Positions 26,969 through 34,121 of a stretch of 64,000 nt of DNA are shown piece after piece; the stretch's first letter is position 1; the number at the start of each line of letters is the position of its first letter. The stretch spans positions 62,001 through 126,000 of the forward strand of contig JODX01000011.1 in the NCBI GenBank assembly GCA_000719105.1, read 5' to 3'. Both the position numbers and the translations under genes were made by a program. The notes under the pieces are model-generated. The model was given only the letters and a program-made list of their open reading frames with translations. It did no database searches and had not been told where the DNA came from. The DNA comes from Streptomyces sclerotialus. Lineage in GTDB: Bacteria; Actinomycetota; Actinomycetes; Streptomycetales; Streptomycetaceae.

Positions 26969-27286
26969 TCAGAACCAGCCGATGGACTTCTTCTTGGCCT
27001 TGGCGCGGGCGGCCTCGGTGATCAGACGCTGGCGCTCGGCGTGCAGGGCGGTCAGCTCCGCGTTCAGCCGCATCTCGGCGGCGGAGCCGGTGGTGTCCAT
27101 CTGCGCTTCGGCGCGGCCCGCGCTGCGGCCCCGGACGACCTGGTAGCCACCGCGGGCCAGGGCGCGGGCCATGGCCCGCCGCTCCGAGCCGTTCAGCGGC
27201 CACCACTCACCCCGCCGCACCGCTTCCAGCTTCTTCGTCGTCGCCTGGATCTCGCGGTCCAGGCGGCGGATGTCGGAGTTGCTCAT
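26969..27286 (-). CDS. Small basic coiled-coil protein, AICE-associated
   Basis: A 105-aa, Arg/Ala-rich protein with heptad-like helices at both ends (IRRLDREIQATTKKLEAVRR and LNAELTALHAERQRLITEAA) and a basic KAKKKSIGWF tail. I do not recognise a named family. It lies between traB and the RRQL protein on the same strand, so it is probably part of the transfer operon. Confidence 0.65.
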   Translation of the reverse strand: MSNSDIRRLDREIQATTKKLEAVRRGEWWPLNGSERRAMARALARGGYQVVRGRSAGRAEAQMDTTGSAAEMRLNAELTALHAERQRLITEAARAKAKKKSIGWF

Positions 27287-27298
27287 GTCAGGGGCACC

Positions 27299-27637
27299 TC
27301 AAGGATGGGTCGGAGGGGTCGGGTAGGCGCAGGGCACGCACGTGCCGAGCGCGGCGGGGATGACGTAGCCCGCATCGGTGTGGCACTGCGGACAGATACG
27401 GCGGGCGCGGTTGGCCTTGGCCAGCGCCGCCTGCCGCGCGGGCGTCATGGGCAGGACCGGCTTGGCCAGGTCGACCCGGTACAGGTAGGCGACCAGCGGG
27501 CCCCGGCGGCGGCGCGGGCGCTGCAACTCGGCGGCCACCGGCTGACCGCCGGGCCGCAGTCCGTTGGCGCGGAGTTGGCGGCGGGTGGCGTAGCCGTCCG
27601 GGGCGAGGCGCCACCGGTACACCGGCAGCGCGCCCAT
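27299..27637 (-). CDS. RRQL-motif zinc-binding protein
   Basis: A 112-aa protein with the RRQLRANGLRPGG motif near residue 20 and a C-terminal zinc ribbon of two CxxC pairs (CPQCHTDAG...CVPC). RRQL-motif proteins recur in Streptomyces conjugative plasmids and AICEs next to DUF2637 genes. The function is unknown, but nucleic-acid binding is likely from the ribbon. The ATG at 27637 overlaps the DUF2637 stop (TGATG). Confidence 0.7.
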   Translation of the reverse strand: MGALPVYRWRLAPDGYATRRQLRANGLRPGGQPVAAELQRPRRRRGPLVAYLYRVDLAKPVLPMTPARQAALAKANRARRICPQCHTDAGYVIPAALGTCVPCAYPTPPTHP

Positions 27638-28503
27638 CACGCCACGCGCTTCCACGCGGCCCGCAGCCGGACCTCAGAGGCGGAGTGACCGGCCGCGCGG
27701 AAGCGGGCGGCCATCTCCCGGTAGGACAGGGCCGGGGTTTGGCTGTGGCGGATTCGGTCGACCAGCGCGTCCAGCTCCGCATCGGTCAGCACGGGCGCCG
27801 CCTCCAGCGCGGGCACCGGCTCGGTCGGCCCCCAGACGGGGAGCTCCCAGCGGGGTGTGACGCCGGGTGTGACGGGGGTCGTCACACTGGTCAGCGCCCT
27901 GCCGGTGTCCTCCCCATCCCGCGCCGTCGCTAGCGTCGACCAGGCCCGGGAGAGGGTCTGTGCAGTCTTGGCCTGGACGCGCGCGACGCGCGCCCCGGCG
28001 GCCGTCACGGCTGTCAGTCTCGTCTCCTCCGTGGCCGCTTCGGCGCGGAGCCGGGCGCGGGCCACGGCCGCCTCGTCCCGCGCCTCCTGCTGGATGCCAC
28101 GGATGGAGTCGAGCGCGGACGGGGTAAGCGCGGTGCGCTCCCACAGCCCGTGCACCAGCCACAGCGCCTTGGCCGCCAGCGGCAACCAGGCGACGGCCAG
28201 CCATGCCCCGGCGGAGCCCTCGGCGGTCAGCGCGTGCGCGACCAGAACCCCGGTCGCGATCAGGCCGAAGGACCAGCCGACGGCGGTCACCGCCCGATTG
28301 TGGTCGCCCTGCGCCGCCAACCGGCGTTCGTAGGCGAGGGTGGCCAGCCATCCGCCGTCGATGCCGAGACCGACGACCACGGCGACCGGCCACGGCACCG
28401 CCGCACCGAGCCACATCACCACCACGGCCAGGGTGAGGACCATGGACACGGCCGTCATGGCGACGGCGGGCAGCACGGTCTTGGCGCTTGTCTTGGTGGT
28501 CAC
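27637..28503 (-). CDS. DUF2637 membrane protein (SpdB-like)
   Basis: A 288-aa protein with four transmembrane segments in the first 140 residues (MTAVSMVLTLAVVVMWLGAA, WPVAVVVGLGIDGGWLATLA, VGWSFGLIATGVLVAHALTA, AWLAVAWLPLAAKALWLVHG). A long helical/coiled region and a C-terminal HTH-like end (ALSYREMAARFRAAGHSASE) follow. DUF2637 proteins are typical of Streptomyces conjugative elements and resemble SpdB spread proteins. The GTG at 28503 overlaps the upstream stop by 4 nt (GTGA), so it is co-translated. Confidence 0.75.
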   Translation of the reverse strand: MTTKTSAKTVLPAVAMTAVSMVLTLAVVVMWLGAAVPWPVAVVVGLGIDGGWLATLAYERRLAAQGDHNRAVTAVGWSFGLIATGVLVAHALTAEGSAGAWLAVAWLPLAAKALWLVHGLWERTALTPSALDSIRGIQQEARDEAAVARARLRAEAATEETRLTAVTAAGARVARVQAKTAQTLSRAWSTLATARDGEDTGRALTSVTTPVTPGVTPRWELPVWGPTEPVPALEAAPVLTDAELDALVDRIRHSQTPALSYREMAARFRAAGHSASEVRLRAAWKRVA

Positions 28504-28946
28504 AGTGCACCCCCGGCGGTGAGCAGGGCGGCGAGGATGAGCAGCGCCCCGCCCGCGCAGGTGAGGTCGACGGCGCGGCGCAGGTGGGTGAACTTGGCGA
28601 CCGCGAGCCGGGAGAGTCCAGCGATGTCGGCGGCCAGGTTCCCGCCGATGGCGTTGTGGATCTCCGCCGGGGTGAGGGTGGCCCATAGCGGGAAGCCGTG
28701 CCGGCCGCGCAGGTTCGGCCGCACCGACAGCAGCAGCATGCCGGCCGCGCCGACCAGGAGCGCCATGCCGAGCCCGCCCGCGAGGTATGCGGGAACGGTC
28801 AGCGGCAGGTCTTTGGCGACCGTCCAGCTACCGGCCAGCACGGCGCCGACGAACGCCAGCAGTAGCCCGGTCTTGGTGTCGGTGCGCGTGATCTCCGCCT
28901 TCACCTCGGCGTGTGCGGTCATCAGGTTTCGGTCGGTGGCGCTCAC
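28500..28946 (-). CDS. Pycsar-effector-like membrane protein (DUF5706)
   Basis: A 148-aa protein with the PycTM/DUF5706 layout: a short helical N-terminus (EVKAEITRTDTKTGLLLAF), two transmembrane segments (about 27-44 and 51-75), RPNLRGRHGFPLWATLTPAE, a helical region (SRLAVAKFTHLRRAVDL) and a C-terminal transmembrane segment. In Pycsar defence such proteins damage the membrane when a cyclase makes cCMP or cUMP. No cyclase is adjacent. It sits inside the transfer operon with 4-nt overlaps on both sides, so a spread or pore role is equally possible. Confidence 0.65.
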   Translation of the reverse strand: MSATDRNLMTAHAEVKAEITRTDTKTGLLLAFVGAVLAGSWTVAKDLPLTVPAYLAGGLGMALLVGAAGMLLLSVRPNLRGRHGFPLWATLTPAEIHNAIGGNLAADIAGLSRLAVAKFTHLRRAVDLTCAGGALLILAALLTAGGAL

Positions 28947-29212
28947 GCGGCACCGCCGGGCAGGCTCGCGGCGACGGTGCGGTTGACCAGCGCGACGCGT
29001 GCGGCCAGCGCCCGGCGGCGGGCCCGGCGGATGCGGCGCTCGTCCAGCTCGGTCGGAGTGCGGTCCAGGGTGGCGATGTGCGCGTCCAGCAGGTCGACGT
29101 CCGCGAGGATCACGGGCATCTCCCGCTCGATCGCGTCCAGCTCCGCGGCCGTCGGCTCCATGAAGTCGGCGAACGCCGTAACAGCGTCCTGAACAGTGAC
29201 GATGTGGTTCAT
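28943..29212 (-). CDS. DUF6284-like small protein, first gene of transfer operon
   Basis: An 89-aa acidic/helical protein (MNHIVTVQDAVTAFADFMEP at the start; LDAIEREMPVILADVDLLDA; Arg-rich RRIRRARRRALAARVA). It resembles DUF6284 proteins of Streptomyces mobile elements. The function is unknown. GGGAG lies about 10 nt upstream of the ATG at 29212. It opens the long minus-strand operon down to the DpdA-like gene and overlaps the next start by 4 nt. Confidence 0.65.
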   Translation of the reverse strand: MNHIVTVQDAVTAFADFMEPTAAELDAIEREMPVILADVDLLDAHIATLDRTPTELDERRIRRARRRALAARVALVNRTVAASLPGGAA

Positions 29213-29250
29213 GGGTCGTGGTCTCCCTAGCAGGTGAAACGGCCCGAACA

Positions 29251-29282
29251 GCACCCTCCGGAGGGGCAACTCCGGAGGGTGC
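29251..29282. terminator. 13-bp perfect hairpin upstream of the transfer operon
   Basis: gcaccctccggag (29251-29263) pairs with ctccggagggtgc (29270-29282) around a 6-nt loop, 39 nt upstream of the DUF6284-like start. In the minus-strand 5' leader it could attenuate transcription or stabilise the mRNA. In the plus direction it could end readthrough. Confidence 0.6.
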
Positions 29283-29343
29283 GCGCCGTTTGGAGTGGAA
29301 GCCGCGCATCACACGCGGCGCGGCCACTGAGCAGTGGCCGAAG

Positions 29344-29368
29344 TGCCCCGGACCGGACTCGAACCGGT
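29344..29368 (-). pseudogene. tRNA-like 3' half (T-arm and acceptor strand)
   Basis: On the minus strand ACCGG-TTCGAGT-CCGGT forms a perfect T-arm with the conserved TTCGA loop, followed by CCGGGGC and a discriminator A, exactly like a tRNA 3' end. No matching GCCCCGG 5' acceptor strand or clear D-arm is found within 100 nt, so this is a fragment, not a working gene. It may be an old att site from a tRNA-targeting element. Confidence 0.4.
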
Positions 29369-29722
29369 CGGGCTGCCGTACGAGGCACGCCGGTCTTCTC
29401 CGCCTTGTTTCCGACCCCTTCGGGCAGGCGGACCACGGGTTACCGGCAGTTCCCTGTGTTCAGTTCTCAAGGCGCTTGCGCTTCCTTCGAGCCCGTTTCA
29501 CGGAGCCCTCCGGGCGTCCTCTGAGCAGCCCTAAGAAGGGCTGCCCTGTGCTCGTTCGGATCGCTAACGCGCCGAACGAAAGGAACATGTATTACCTGTA
29601 CCTCATTTTGCAGAGAGGTGTTCGGCTCGTCAAGCCCTGCGGCTCTTGGAGTCCGGCGAGTCCCCTGCGCTCGATGTACCTACAGACTGGCGTCAGCGCC
29701 GCTGACGATCGACTTCGCGCAT

Positions 29723-29769
29723 GTACGACTTAGGTTCTTCTTGGCTACGGTGAAGTCGTACCAAGTCGT
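29723..29769. promoter_or_regulatory. Candidate operator of the DUF5919 regulator
   Basis: GTACGACTT (29723-29731), AAGTCGTAC (29753-29761) and AAGTCGT (29763-29769) form an inverted plus direct repeat. It ends 21 nt before the GTG of the HTH regulator gene. The position suggests autoregulation by that protein or by the GntR repressor. This is inference from symmetry and place. Confidence 0.45.
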
Positions 29770-29790
29770 CCCGAGTAGGCGGAGGTTGGC

Positions 29791-30558
29791 GTGTCGAACG
29801 AGCGGCTGCGCGGAGCGATCGTGGACGTGGGCCTGACGCTGGATGAGGTCGCGGAACGTCTCGGAGTCGCGGCTAAGACGGTCGAGCGTTGGATCAACGA
29901 CCCGGAGCGCAAGCCGTATCGCCGCTTCCAGTACGCGACGGCCTCGCTCCTGAAGTGCGAGGTGTCGTACCTCTGGCCGGACGAACGCACATCGGCTGAG
30001 GTCACAGCCTCTGGCAACGCGGAGTTGGTCAGGCTCTATCCGCACCGGTCCGTGGTGGCGCAGACTCTCTGGACGGATCTCTACGCCAAGGCGACCCGCC
30101 AGTTTGACCTACTGGTGTACTCCGGTTTCTGGCTCACGGAAGACGCGATGTTCCACCGCATCGTGAGAGAGAAGTCGGCCGACGGGGTGCCGGTCCGCTT
30201 CATGCTGGGGGAGCCGATGTCGCCGGCCGTGGCAGTGCGGGGCGAGGACGAAGGGATCGGCGCAGCTATGGCGGGCAAGATCCGGAACGCCCTCATCAAC
30301 TACGCGCCGCTCTTCCGCCTCCCCGGTGTGGAGTTCCGCCTCCACAGCACGACGCTCTACAACTCGATCTACCGAGCCGACGACGAAATGTTGGCTAACG
30401 GGCACCTGTACGGCGTCGGTGCCTACATGGCCCCCGTGCTTCACCTGCGACGGGTCGCCGGCGGTGAACTGTTCGACGCCTACGCTGAGAGCGTTGAGAA
30501 GGTTTGGGAATCGGCCCGACCGATCTCCTCGCCCACCGATTGGGAAGGCACCCACTGA
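29791..30558 (+). CDS. HTH regulator with DUF5919 domain
   Basis: A 255-aa protein. An XRE-type helix-turn-helix (about residues 12-45, GLTLDEVAERLGVAAKTVER) is followed by a DUF5919-like domain (LVYSGFWLTEDAMFHRIVRE; GHLYGVGAYMAPVLHLRRVA), which resembles phospholipase-D-like folds but lacks an obvious HKD motif. GGAGG lies 5 nt before the GTG. It is the first gene of a plus-strand pair with the Nudix gene (TGATG overlap). In other Streptomyces AICEs this pair controls or marks element immunity. The direct function is unknown. Confidence 0.8.
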   Translation: MSNERLRGAIVDVGLTLDEVAERLGVAAKTVERWINDPERKPYRRFQYATASLLKCEVSYLWPDERTSAEVTASGNAELVRLYPHRSVVAQTLWTDLYAKATRQFDLLVYSGFWLTEDAMFHRIVREKSADGVPVRFMLGEPMSPAVAVRGEDEGIGAAMAGKIRNALINYAPLFRLPGVEFRLHSTTLYNSIYRADDEMLANGHLYGVGAYMAPVLHLRRVAGGELFDAYAESVEKVWESARPISSPTDWEGTH

Positions 30559-31031
30559 TGAGCCGTATCGACTACTTCCGCGATCCGAACGCCCCCAAGG
30601 CCAACTCGGTGGTGCCCTCGGTTACCGCGATCGTCCGGGACGACGCAGGACGGCTGCTGCTCATCCACAAGACCGACAACGACCTGTGGGCGCTGCCCGG
30701 CGGCGGGCACGACATCGGCGAACGCATCGGCGACACCGTCGTCCGCGAGGTCCGGGAAGAAACTGGCATTGATGTTGAGGTGGACAACATCGTCGGGCTC
30801 TACACCGACCCTGGGCACGTGCTGGCGTACGACGATGGAGAGGTCCGGCAGCAGTTCTCCATTTGCTTCAGGGCACACCCCGTCGGGGGCTCCCTGCGTA
30901 CGAGCAGCGAATCGAAAGAGGTCCGCTGGGTCGATCCAGCGGACCTCGACGGACTGGACATCCACCCGTCGATGATGTTGCGCATTAAGCACGGTCTCGA
31001 CGACTCGCGGCGAGACCCCTACGTCGGCTAA
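30558..31031 (+). CDS. Nudix hydrolase (Pif-like)
   Basis: A 157-aa protein with an intact Nudix box (GGHDIGERIGDTVVREVREE followed by TGI). pSAM2 encodes a Nudix protein, Pif, that blocks redundant transfer into cells already carrying the element. Position in the regulatory module suggests the same role. The ATG at 30558 overlaps the upstream stop by 1 nt. Its last 4 nt overlap the convergent HD gene. The substrate is unknown. Confidence 0.8.
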   Translation: MSRIDYFRDPNAPKANSVVPSVTAIVRDDAGRLLLIHKTDNDLWALPGGGHDIGERIGDTVVREVREETGIDVEVDNIVGLYTDPGHVLAYDDGEVRQQFSICFRAHPVGGSLRTSSESKEVRWVDPADLDGLDIHPSMMLRIKHGLDDSRRDPYVG

Positions 31032-31588
31032 CTGGCTGTCGACACTCGCGCCAAGCGGTCTTCTACGCGCTTCACCGCTGCATGAATGTCAGGGGCTGCG
31101 CGCTGGATGAACCGTCCCACGATGGTGTCCGGTCCGTACCGCTGCAGGATCTCGTCCAGCCGCTCGACCGACGTGGTCTGCGTCCCGTCGGGCGTCGTCG
31201 TCATGTCGCAATAGATCAGGGCGTCGACCAGATCCGGATACTCTAGCTGGAACTCGCTCTCGAGCTCATGCCTCAGTCCGCGTTCCTCGGCTTCCAACAA
31301 GGCACAGGAGTGGTGCGCCACGAGGCGGACGACCCGCTCGTCCGCCTGATCCTGGTCCCGAAGGAAGCGCGCGCCGTCCAACGGGTGGAAGCCGGTGGTG
31401 GCGATGGCCGGCGAGTATCCGACGTCATGCAGCACTGCGGCAGCTTCCAGTAGCTCAGCATCGTCCCGCAAGATCGGGCTCAGGGAGCGAGCACGCTCGG
31501 CAACCCCGAGGGAATGTCGCCACCTGCGCGGGAGCGGTTCGGACAACATCGATTCGGAGAGCGAGTACGCCCACTCAATCAGTCCCAT
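31028..31588 (-). CDS. HD-domain protein
   Basis: A 186-aa protein with the HD metal-dependent phosphohydrolase pattern: WRHSLGVAERA, then AAVLHDVGYSP (the HD pair), HHSCALLEAE and a late Asp in YCDMTT. Such proteins hydrolyse nucleotides or cyclic nucleotides, and the substrate cannot be assigned. The ATG at 31588 was chosen. A TTG three codons upstream is possible. It is a common member of the Nudix-HD-GntR block of Streptomyces elements and lies 11 nt downstream of the GntR gene. Confidence 0.75.
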   Translation of the reverse strand: MGLIEWAYSLSESMLSEPLPRRWRHSLGVAERARSLSPILRDDAELLEAAAVLHDVGYSPAIATTGFHPLDGARFLRDQDQADERVVRLVAHHSCALLEAEERGLRHELESEFQLEYPDLVDALIYCDMTTTPDGTQTTSVERLDEILQRYGPDTIVGRFIQRAAPDIHAAVKRVEDRLARVSTAS

Positions 31589-31599
31589 GTCGGCCAAGG

Positions 31600-32046
31600 C
31601 TACGACTGACTGCTAGGGGGCGGGAGAGCACGTACCGTTCGTCCTTTGCCATGGATGGTGGCGAGCAGGCCATTGCCCTCCATCTGAGCGAGCACACGGC
31701 GCACGGCGGTACGGGAGACGCCGAAGCGCTCACACAGCTTCGCTTCAGACGGGTAGGCGTCGCCCACCGACAGCGAGTTCTCCGTGATCAGGTCTGTCAT
31801 CCGCTCCGCAAGGTTACGTCGGTCGCCATCCCGAACTATGCGCCATCCAACTCCCGGAGTCGACTCGACGATACGATCGGCTTCCAGAGCCTTGAGCGCA
31901 CGACGGATGGTGTTGCGGGAAACGCCGTGCGAACGCATGAGAGTGGCCTCAGATGGCAGGACGCAGTCGAGCTTGCCCGCTGCGATCTGCTGACGCAGTG
32001 ATTCCGAGATCTGCAAGTATGTACCACGCGAACTGGGCTGCGACAC
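31600..32046 (-). CDS. Double-GntR transcriptional regulator (KorSA-like)
   Basis: A 148-aa protein made of two consecutive GntR winged helices: residues about 6-70 (LPSEATLMRSHGVSRNTIRR) and about 75-142 (YPSEAKLCERFGVSRTAVRR). There is no separate effector domain. pSAM2 KorSA, the repressor of pra and transfer, is a GntR protein, so this is the likely master repressor of the element. The GTG at 32046 has AGGAGG 5-6 nt upstream, which decides the start. Confidence 0.85.
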   Translation of the reverse strand: MSQPSSRGTYLQISESLRQQIAAGKLDCVLPSEATLMRSHGVSRNTIRRALKALEADRIVESTPGVGWRIVRDGDRRNLAERMTDLITENSLSVGDAYPSEAKLCERFGVSRTAVRRVLAQMEGNGLLATIHGKGRTVRALPPPSSQS

Positions 32047-32142
32047 GCACCCTCCTATTCTTCCCTCGTCGAGCCACCAGCATCTCATGCTGTCATGACG
32101 TCGTGGCGAGACCTTCTTGTGGATACTCCCTCTAGGGGTGAA

Positions 32143-33147
32143 TCAGTCAGTCAGAATTCTACGCCGAACCGCTTCTCCTCGATTGATCCGACTGATTCGG
32201 TCGTTGATGCCAGACCTAACTCTGCGATAATACTCGGCAGCGTCCTCGGAAGGATCGCTTACGCGGGTTACATTCTCCACTTCGGCGTAGAAGTCCTGCA
32301 TTTTCCGGGACACCTGGGAAGGTTCAAGTTCTATCTTCTCGGTGACTATGATCTGATACAGTTCTACTAGGAGTGTCAGCAAGTCCGCTTTTTGCCATAC
32401 GCGCGACCTGGGTGGAAAGTCGCAACTTTCCACAAAGTCGATCACGTGGTGCAGTCCACTGCCTACCTCGGTGGCATATTCGAAGTCATCATTATATTGC
32501 CACAAGAACTCCTCGTGTGAATCATCTCGATTGAAGTAACCGGATAGGCACGAGATCGTGAGTGTAAGTGCGAATTGAATATCCTTCATTCGGCGCCCAT
32601 CCAGGGATGAGAACACCTTGTGCTTGGTGAAAAAATCCCACTCCGCTAGATTTTCGGCGAACTTTTTCAGGGCGCCATCGAATCGAGAATTATTCACTTC
32701 CATGGCGTTGAGTGAGTAGTTGGTGGAGTTAATCCTATAGAAGATTTCTTTCGTTTCATCCTCGCTGAGAGGGCCTAGGTCACGTACGACCACCTCATAC
32801 TCTAGGAATCCGACTTTCTGTTCGTCACTCAGGTTTCTGTAAGCAGGAACTCCGCTCTGTCCTACCCGGAGACTCGGAGCACCTGTGAAGTATTCATAGA
32901 GAGTCGTGATCCGTTGCTGCCCATCGACGATGAGTTCCGTTCCGTCTCCGGTGTCGGGATCGACTTCTCCTGCGGAGAGGAAAATCTCAGGGAACGGCAG
33001 ACCGTCGAGTACAGTCTCCAGGAATGCCAGTTTGTGACCGTTAGACCAAACCAGGCGCCGCTGGAAGTGGGGGTTCGGAACCAGGGTTTTATCCCTGATG
33101 CCTGTAAGTAGGAGTCGAAGTCGCCTATTAGTGGCTGAAGTTTGCAT
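32143..33147 (-). CDS. DUF262 protein, putative defence gene
   Basis: A 334-aa protein with the DUF262 ParB/Srx-like signature VDGQQRITTLYEYF (DGQQR at 75-79), FQRRLVWS and a helical C-terminus. DUF262 is the N-terminal part of GmrSD-type and SspE-type restriction enzymes, where DGQQR drives NTP hydrolysis. No DUF1524 HNH domain or other nuclease is fused here. The DNA is markedly AT-rich: 32641-32700 has 28 G+C in 60 bases. It starts 3 nt after the nucleotidyltransferase-like gene stop, so the two form one operon. Function in defence is inference. Confidence 0.75.
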   Translation of the reverse strand: MQTSATNRRLRLLLTGIRDKTLVPNPHFQRRLVWSNGHKLAFLETVLDGLPFPEIFLSAGEVDPDTGDGTELIVDGQQRITTLYEYFTGAPSLRVGQSGVPAYRNLSDEQKVGFLEYEVVVRDLGPLSEDETKEIFYRINSTNYSLNAMEVNNSRFDGALKKFAENLAEWDFFTKHKVFSSLDGRRMKDIQFALTLTISCLSGYFNRDDSHEEFLWQYNDDFEYATEVGSGLHHVIDFVESCDFPPRSRVWQKADLLTLLVELYQIIVTEKIELEPSQVSRKMQDFYAEVENVTRVSDPSEDAAEYYRRVRSGINDRISRINRGEAVRRRILTD

Positions 33148-33150
33148 TCC

Positions 33151-33741
33151 TTAGAGCCCCTTCTCGAATTCTCTACAGGCTGCGACCGAACGCATCTGAT
33201 ATTTCGTTAAGAAGGACATGTCATGGTAAATCGCCGCAGCAACCTTATAGGGGCCGTATCTCCGACTGTGTTGGAGGGACCGAAAGAAATCCCACCAAGT
33301 GTTAGTGAATTCAAAGCTTGATCCCCCGGGTAGTTTGTCGGGACGTATCCAGCCCCAAGCTAAATATTTCTCAAAGTCGCGTCGCCCTTCCCAGTAGGCG
33401 CCAGATTCCATGTATTCATGAGTCTCGTGCCAAACCTTCTCGTATAGCTCGTGGCTAACGATCGCTATATCGATGTCGGACCTATTCCCGAAAAGTCTAT
33501 ATCTTTTTTTCGGTGAAATGCTGAAGCCTAGCTTGGCGGAGCCGACGATGAAGATATCTTGATGCACCTTGAGGGTGAACTCGCTCGCGATTTCATCTTT
33601 GAGGAGATAGTGCTTGTCGTCGTGAATCGCATAGCAGCTGCCGTGTAGAATATGTGCATCGACTACTCTCCTATCGCTGGACTCCGAAGAGAGTGTCTCC
33701 TTGAACTTGGCCAGGCGCTTATGCGCTTCATCCTCGTCCAC
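33151..33741 (-). CDS. Nucleotidyltransferase-like protein, partner of DUF262
   Basis: A 196-aa protein with a nucleotidyltransferase-fold pattern: FIVGSAKLGFSISPKK (GS at 67-68), then RSDIDIAIVS (Asp89 and Asp91), matching the GS...DxD of polymerase-beta-type transferases. The remainder is aromatic-rich and of unknown fold. It is shorter than CD-NTases and has no toxin HEPN partner. The GTG at 33741 has AAGGAG 5 nt upstream. Codon use is AT-rich like its partner and unlike the rest of the element. It probably modifies a nucleotide, nucleic acid or protein target. Confidence 0.65.
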   Translation of the reverse strand: MDEDEAHKRLAKFKETLSSESSDRRVVDAHILHGSCYAIHDDKHYLLKDEIASEFTLKVHQDIFIVGSAKLGFSISPKKRYRLFGNRSDIDIAIVSHELYEKVWHETHEYMESGAYWEGRRDFEKYLAWGWIRPDKLPGGSSFEFTNTWWDFFRSLQHSRRYGPYKVAAAIYHDMSFLTKYQMRSVAACREFEKGL

Positions 33742-34121
33742 GCAGCTCCTTGTTCGTCAGTATTGACGCTGTGGATTTATAGGCTTTTATATGCCCCAAA
33801 TGGGCATTTCTGCTGCGTGGAGTCGCTCGGGCCCGTATGGCGTGCGTGTCCGAAGCGTCAGCAGCGCACAAGCATGATGCAGCAGACATCCGGATCTGTC
33901 AGGCTTTTCGCCTCATCGCTACTGGCATGCGGGAACGACGGTCTTTCCCGCGCTCGCTACGATCTCTGACATGAGCGGTGCAAGCCGTCAGCCTGCACAG
34001 ATGTCCTCGTGGGCCGACAGGGCCCGGGCCGTCCCTGGGCCGTCAAAGGGCCCCTCAGGACCCCCAGAGACGACCGACGACGACCACCCCGCCCGCCTGA
34101 GGCCCCAGGTCACGCAAGTCG
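33742..34121. other. Gene-free segment before attR
   Basis: No convincing gene. AT-rich sequence with TATA-like runs (33775-33795) should hold the minus-strand promoter of the DUF262 cassette. ATGCCC (33791-33796) and GGGCAT (33802-33807) form a 6-bp inverted repeat with a 5-nt centre, which could be an operator. G+C rises from about 33820 towards the rlmN start, and the last part (cccaggtcacgc, 34104-34115) resembles the host sequence left of attL. Confidence 0.55.

Larger units (their letters stand above)
29213..29790. other. Regulatory region between divergent AICE operons
   Basis: A 578-nt stretch without a convincing gene. It holds the 29251 hairpin, an 8-bp stem (cggccact/agtggccg near 29321-29340), the tRNA-like fragment, and a terminator-like hairpin (gcagccct/agggctgc near 29526-29543). 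A 9-bp inverted repeat GTACGACTT/AAGTCGTAC (29723-29731 and 29753-29761) with another AAGTCGT at 29763 lies just before the regulator start. Promoters for both operons should be here. Confidence 0.6.

Noticed and set aside
29344..29440. A complete tRNA gene on the minus strand
   Set aside because: The T-arm and 3' acceptor strand are perfect, but no 5' acceptor partner, D-arm or anticodon arm can be folded.
29218..29733. Plus-strand open frame of 171 codons (CPGPDSNRSG...)
   Set aside because: The sequence pattern is the well-known artefact of translating a tRNA T-arm region. There is no domain or good ribosome binding site.
33151..33741. Nucleotidyltransferase-like protein as the missing Pycsar cyclase
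   Set aside because: Pycsar cyclases belong to the class III adenylate/guanylate cyclase fold, whereas this protein has a GS...DxD nucleotidyltransferase signature. It is also in a separate operon.
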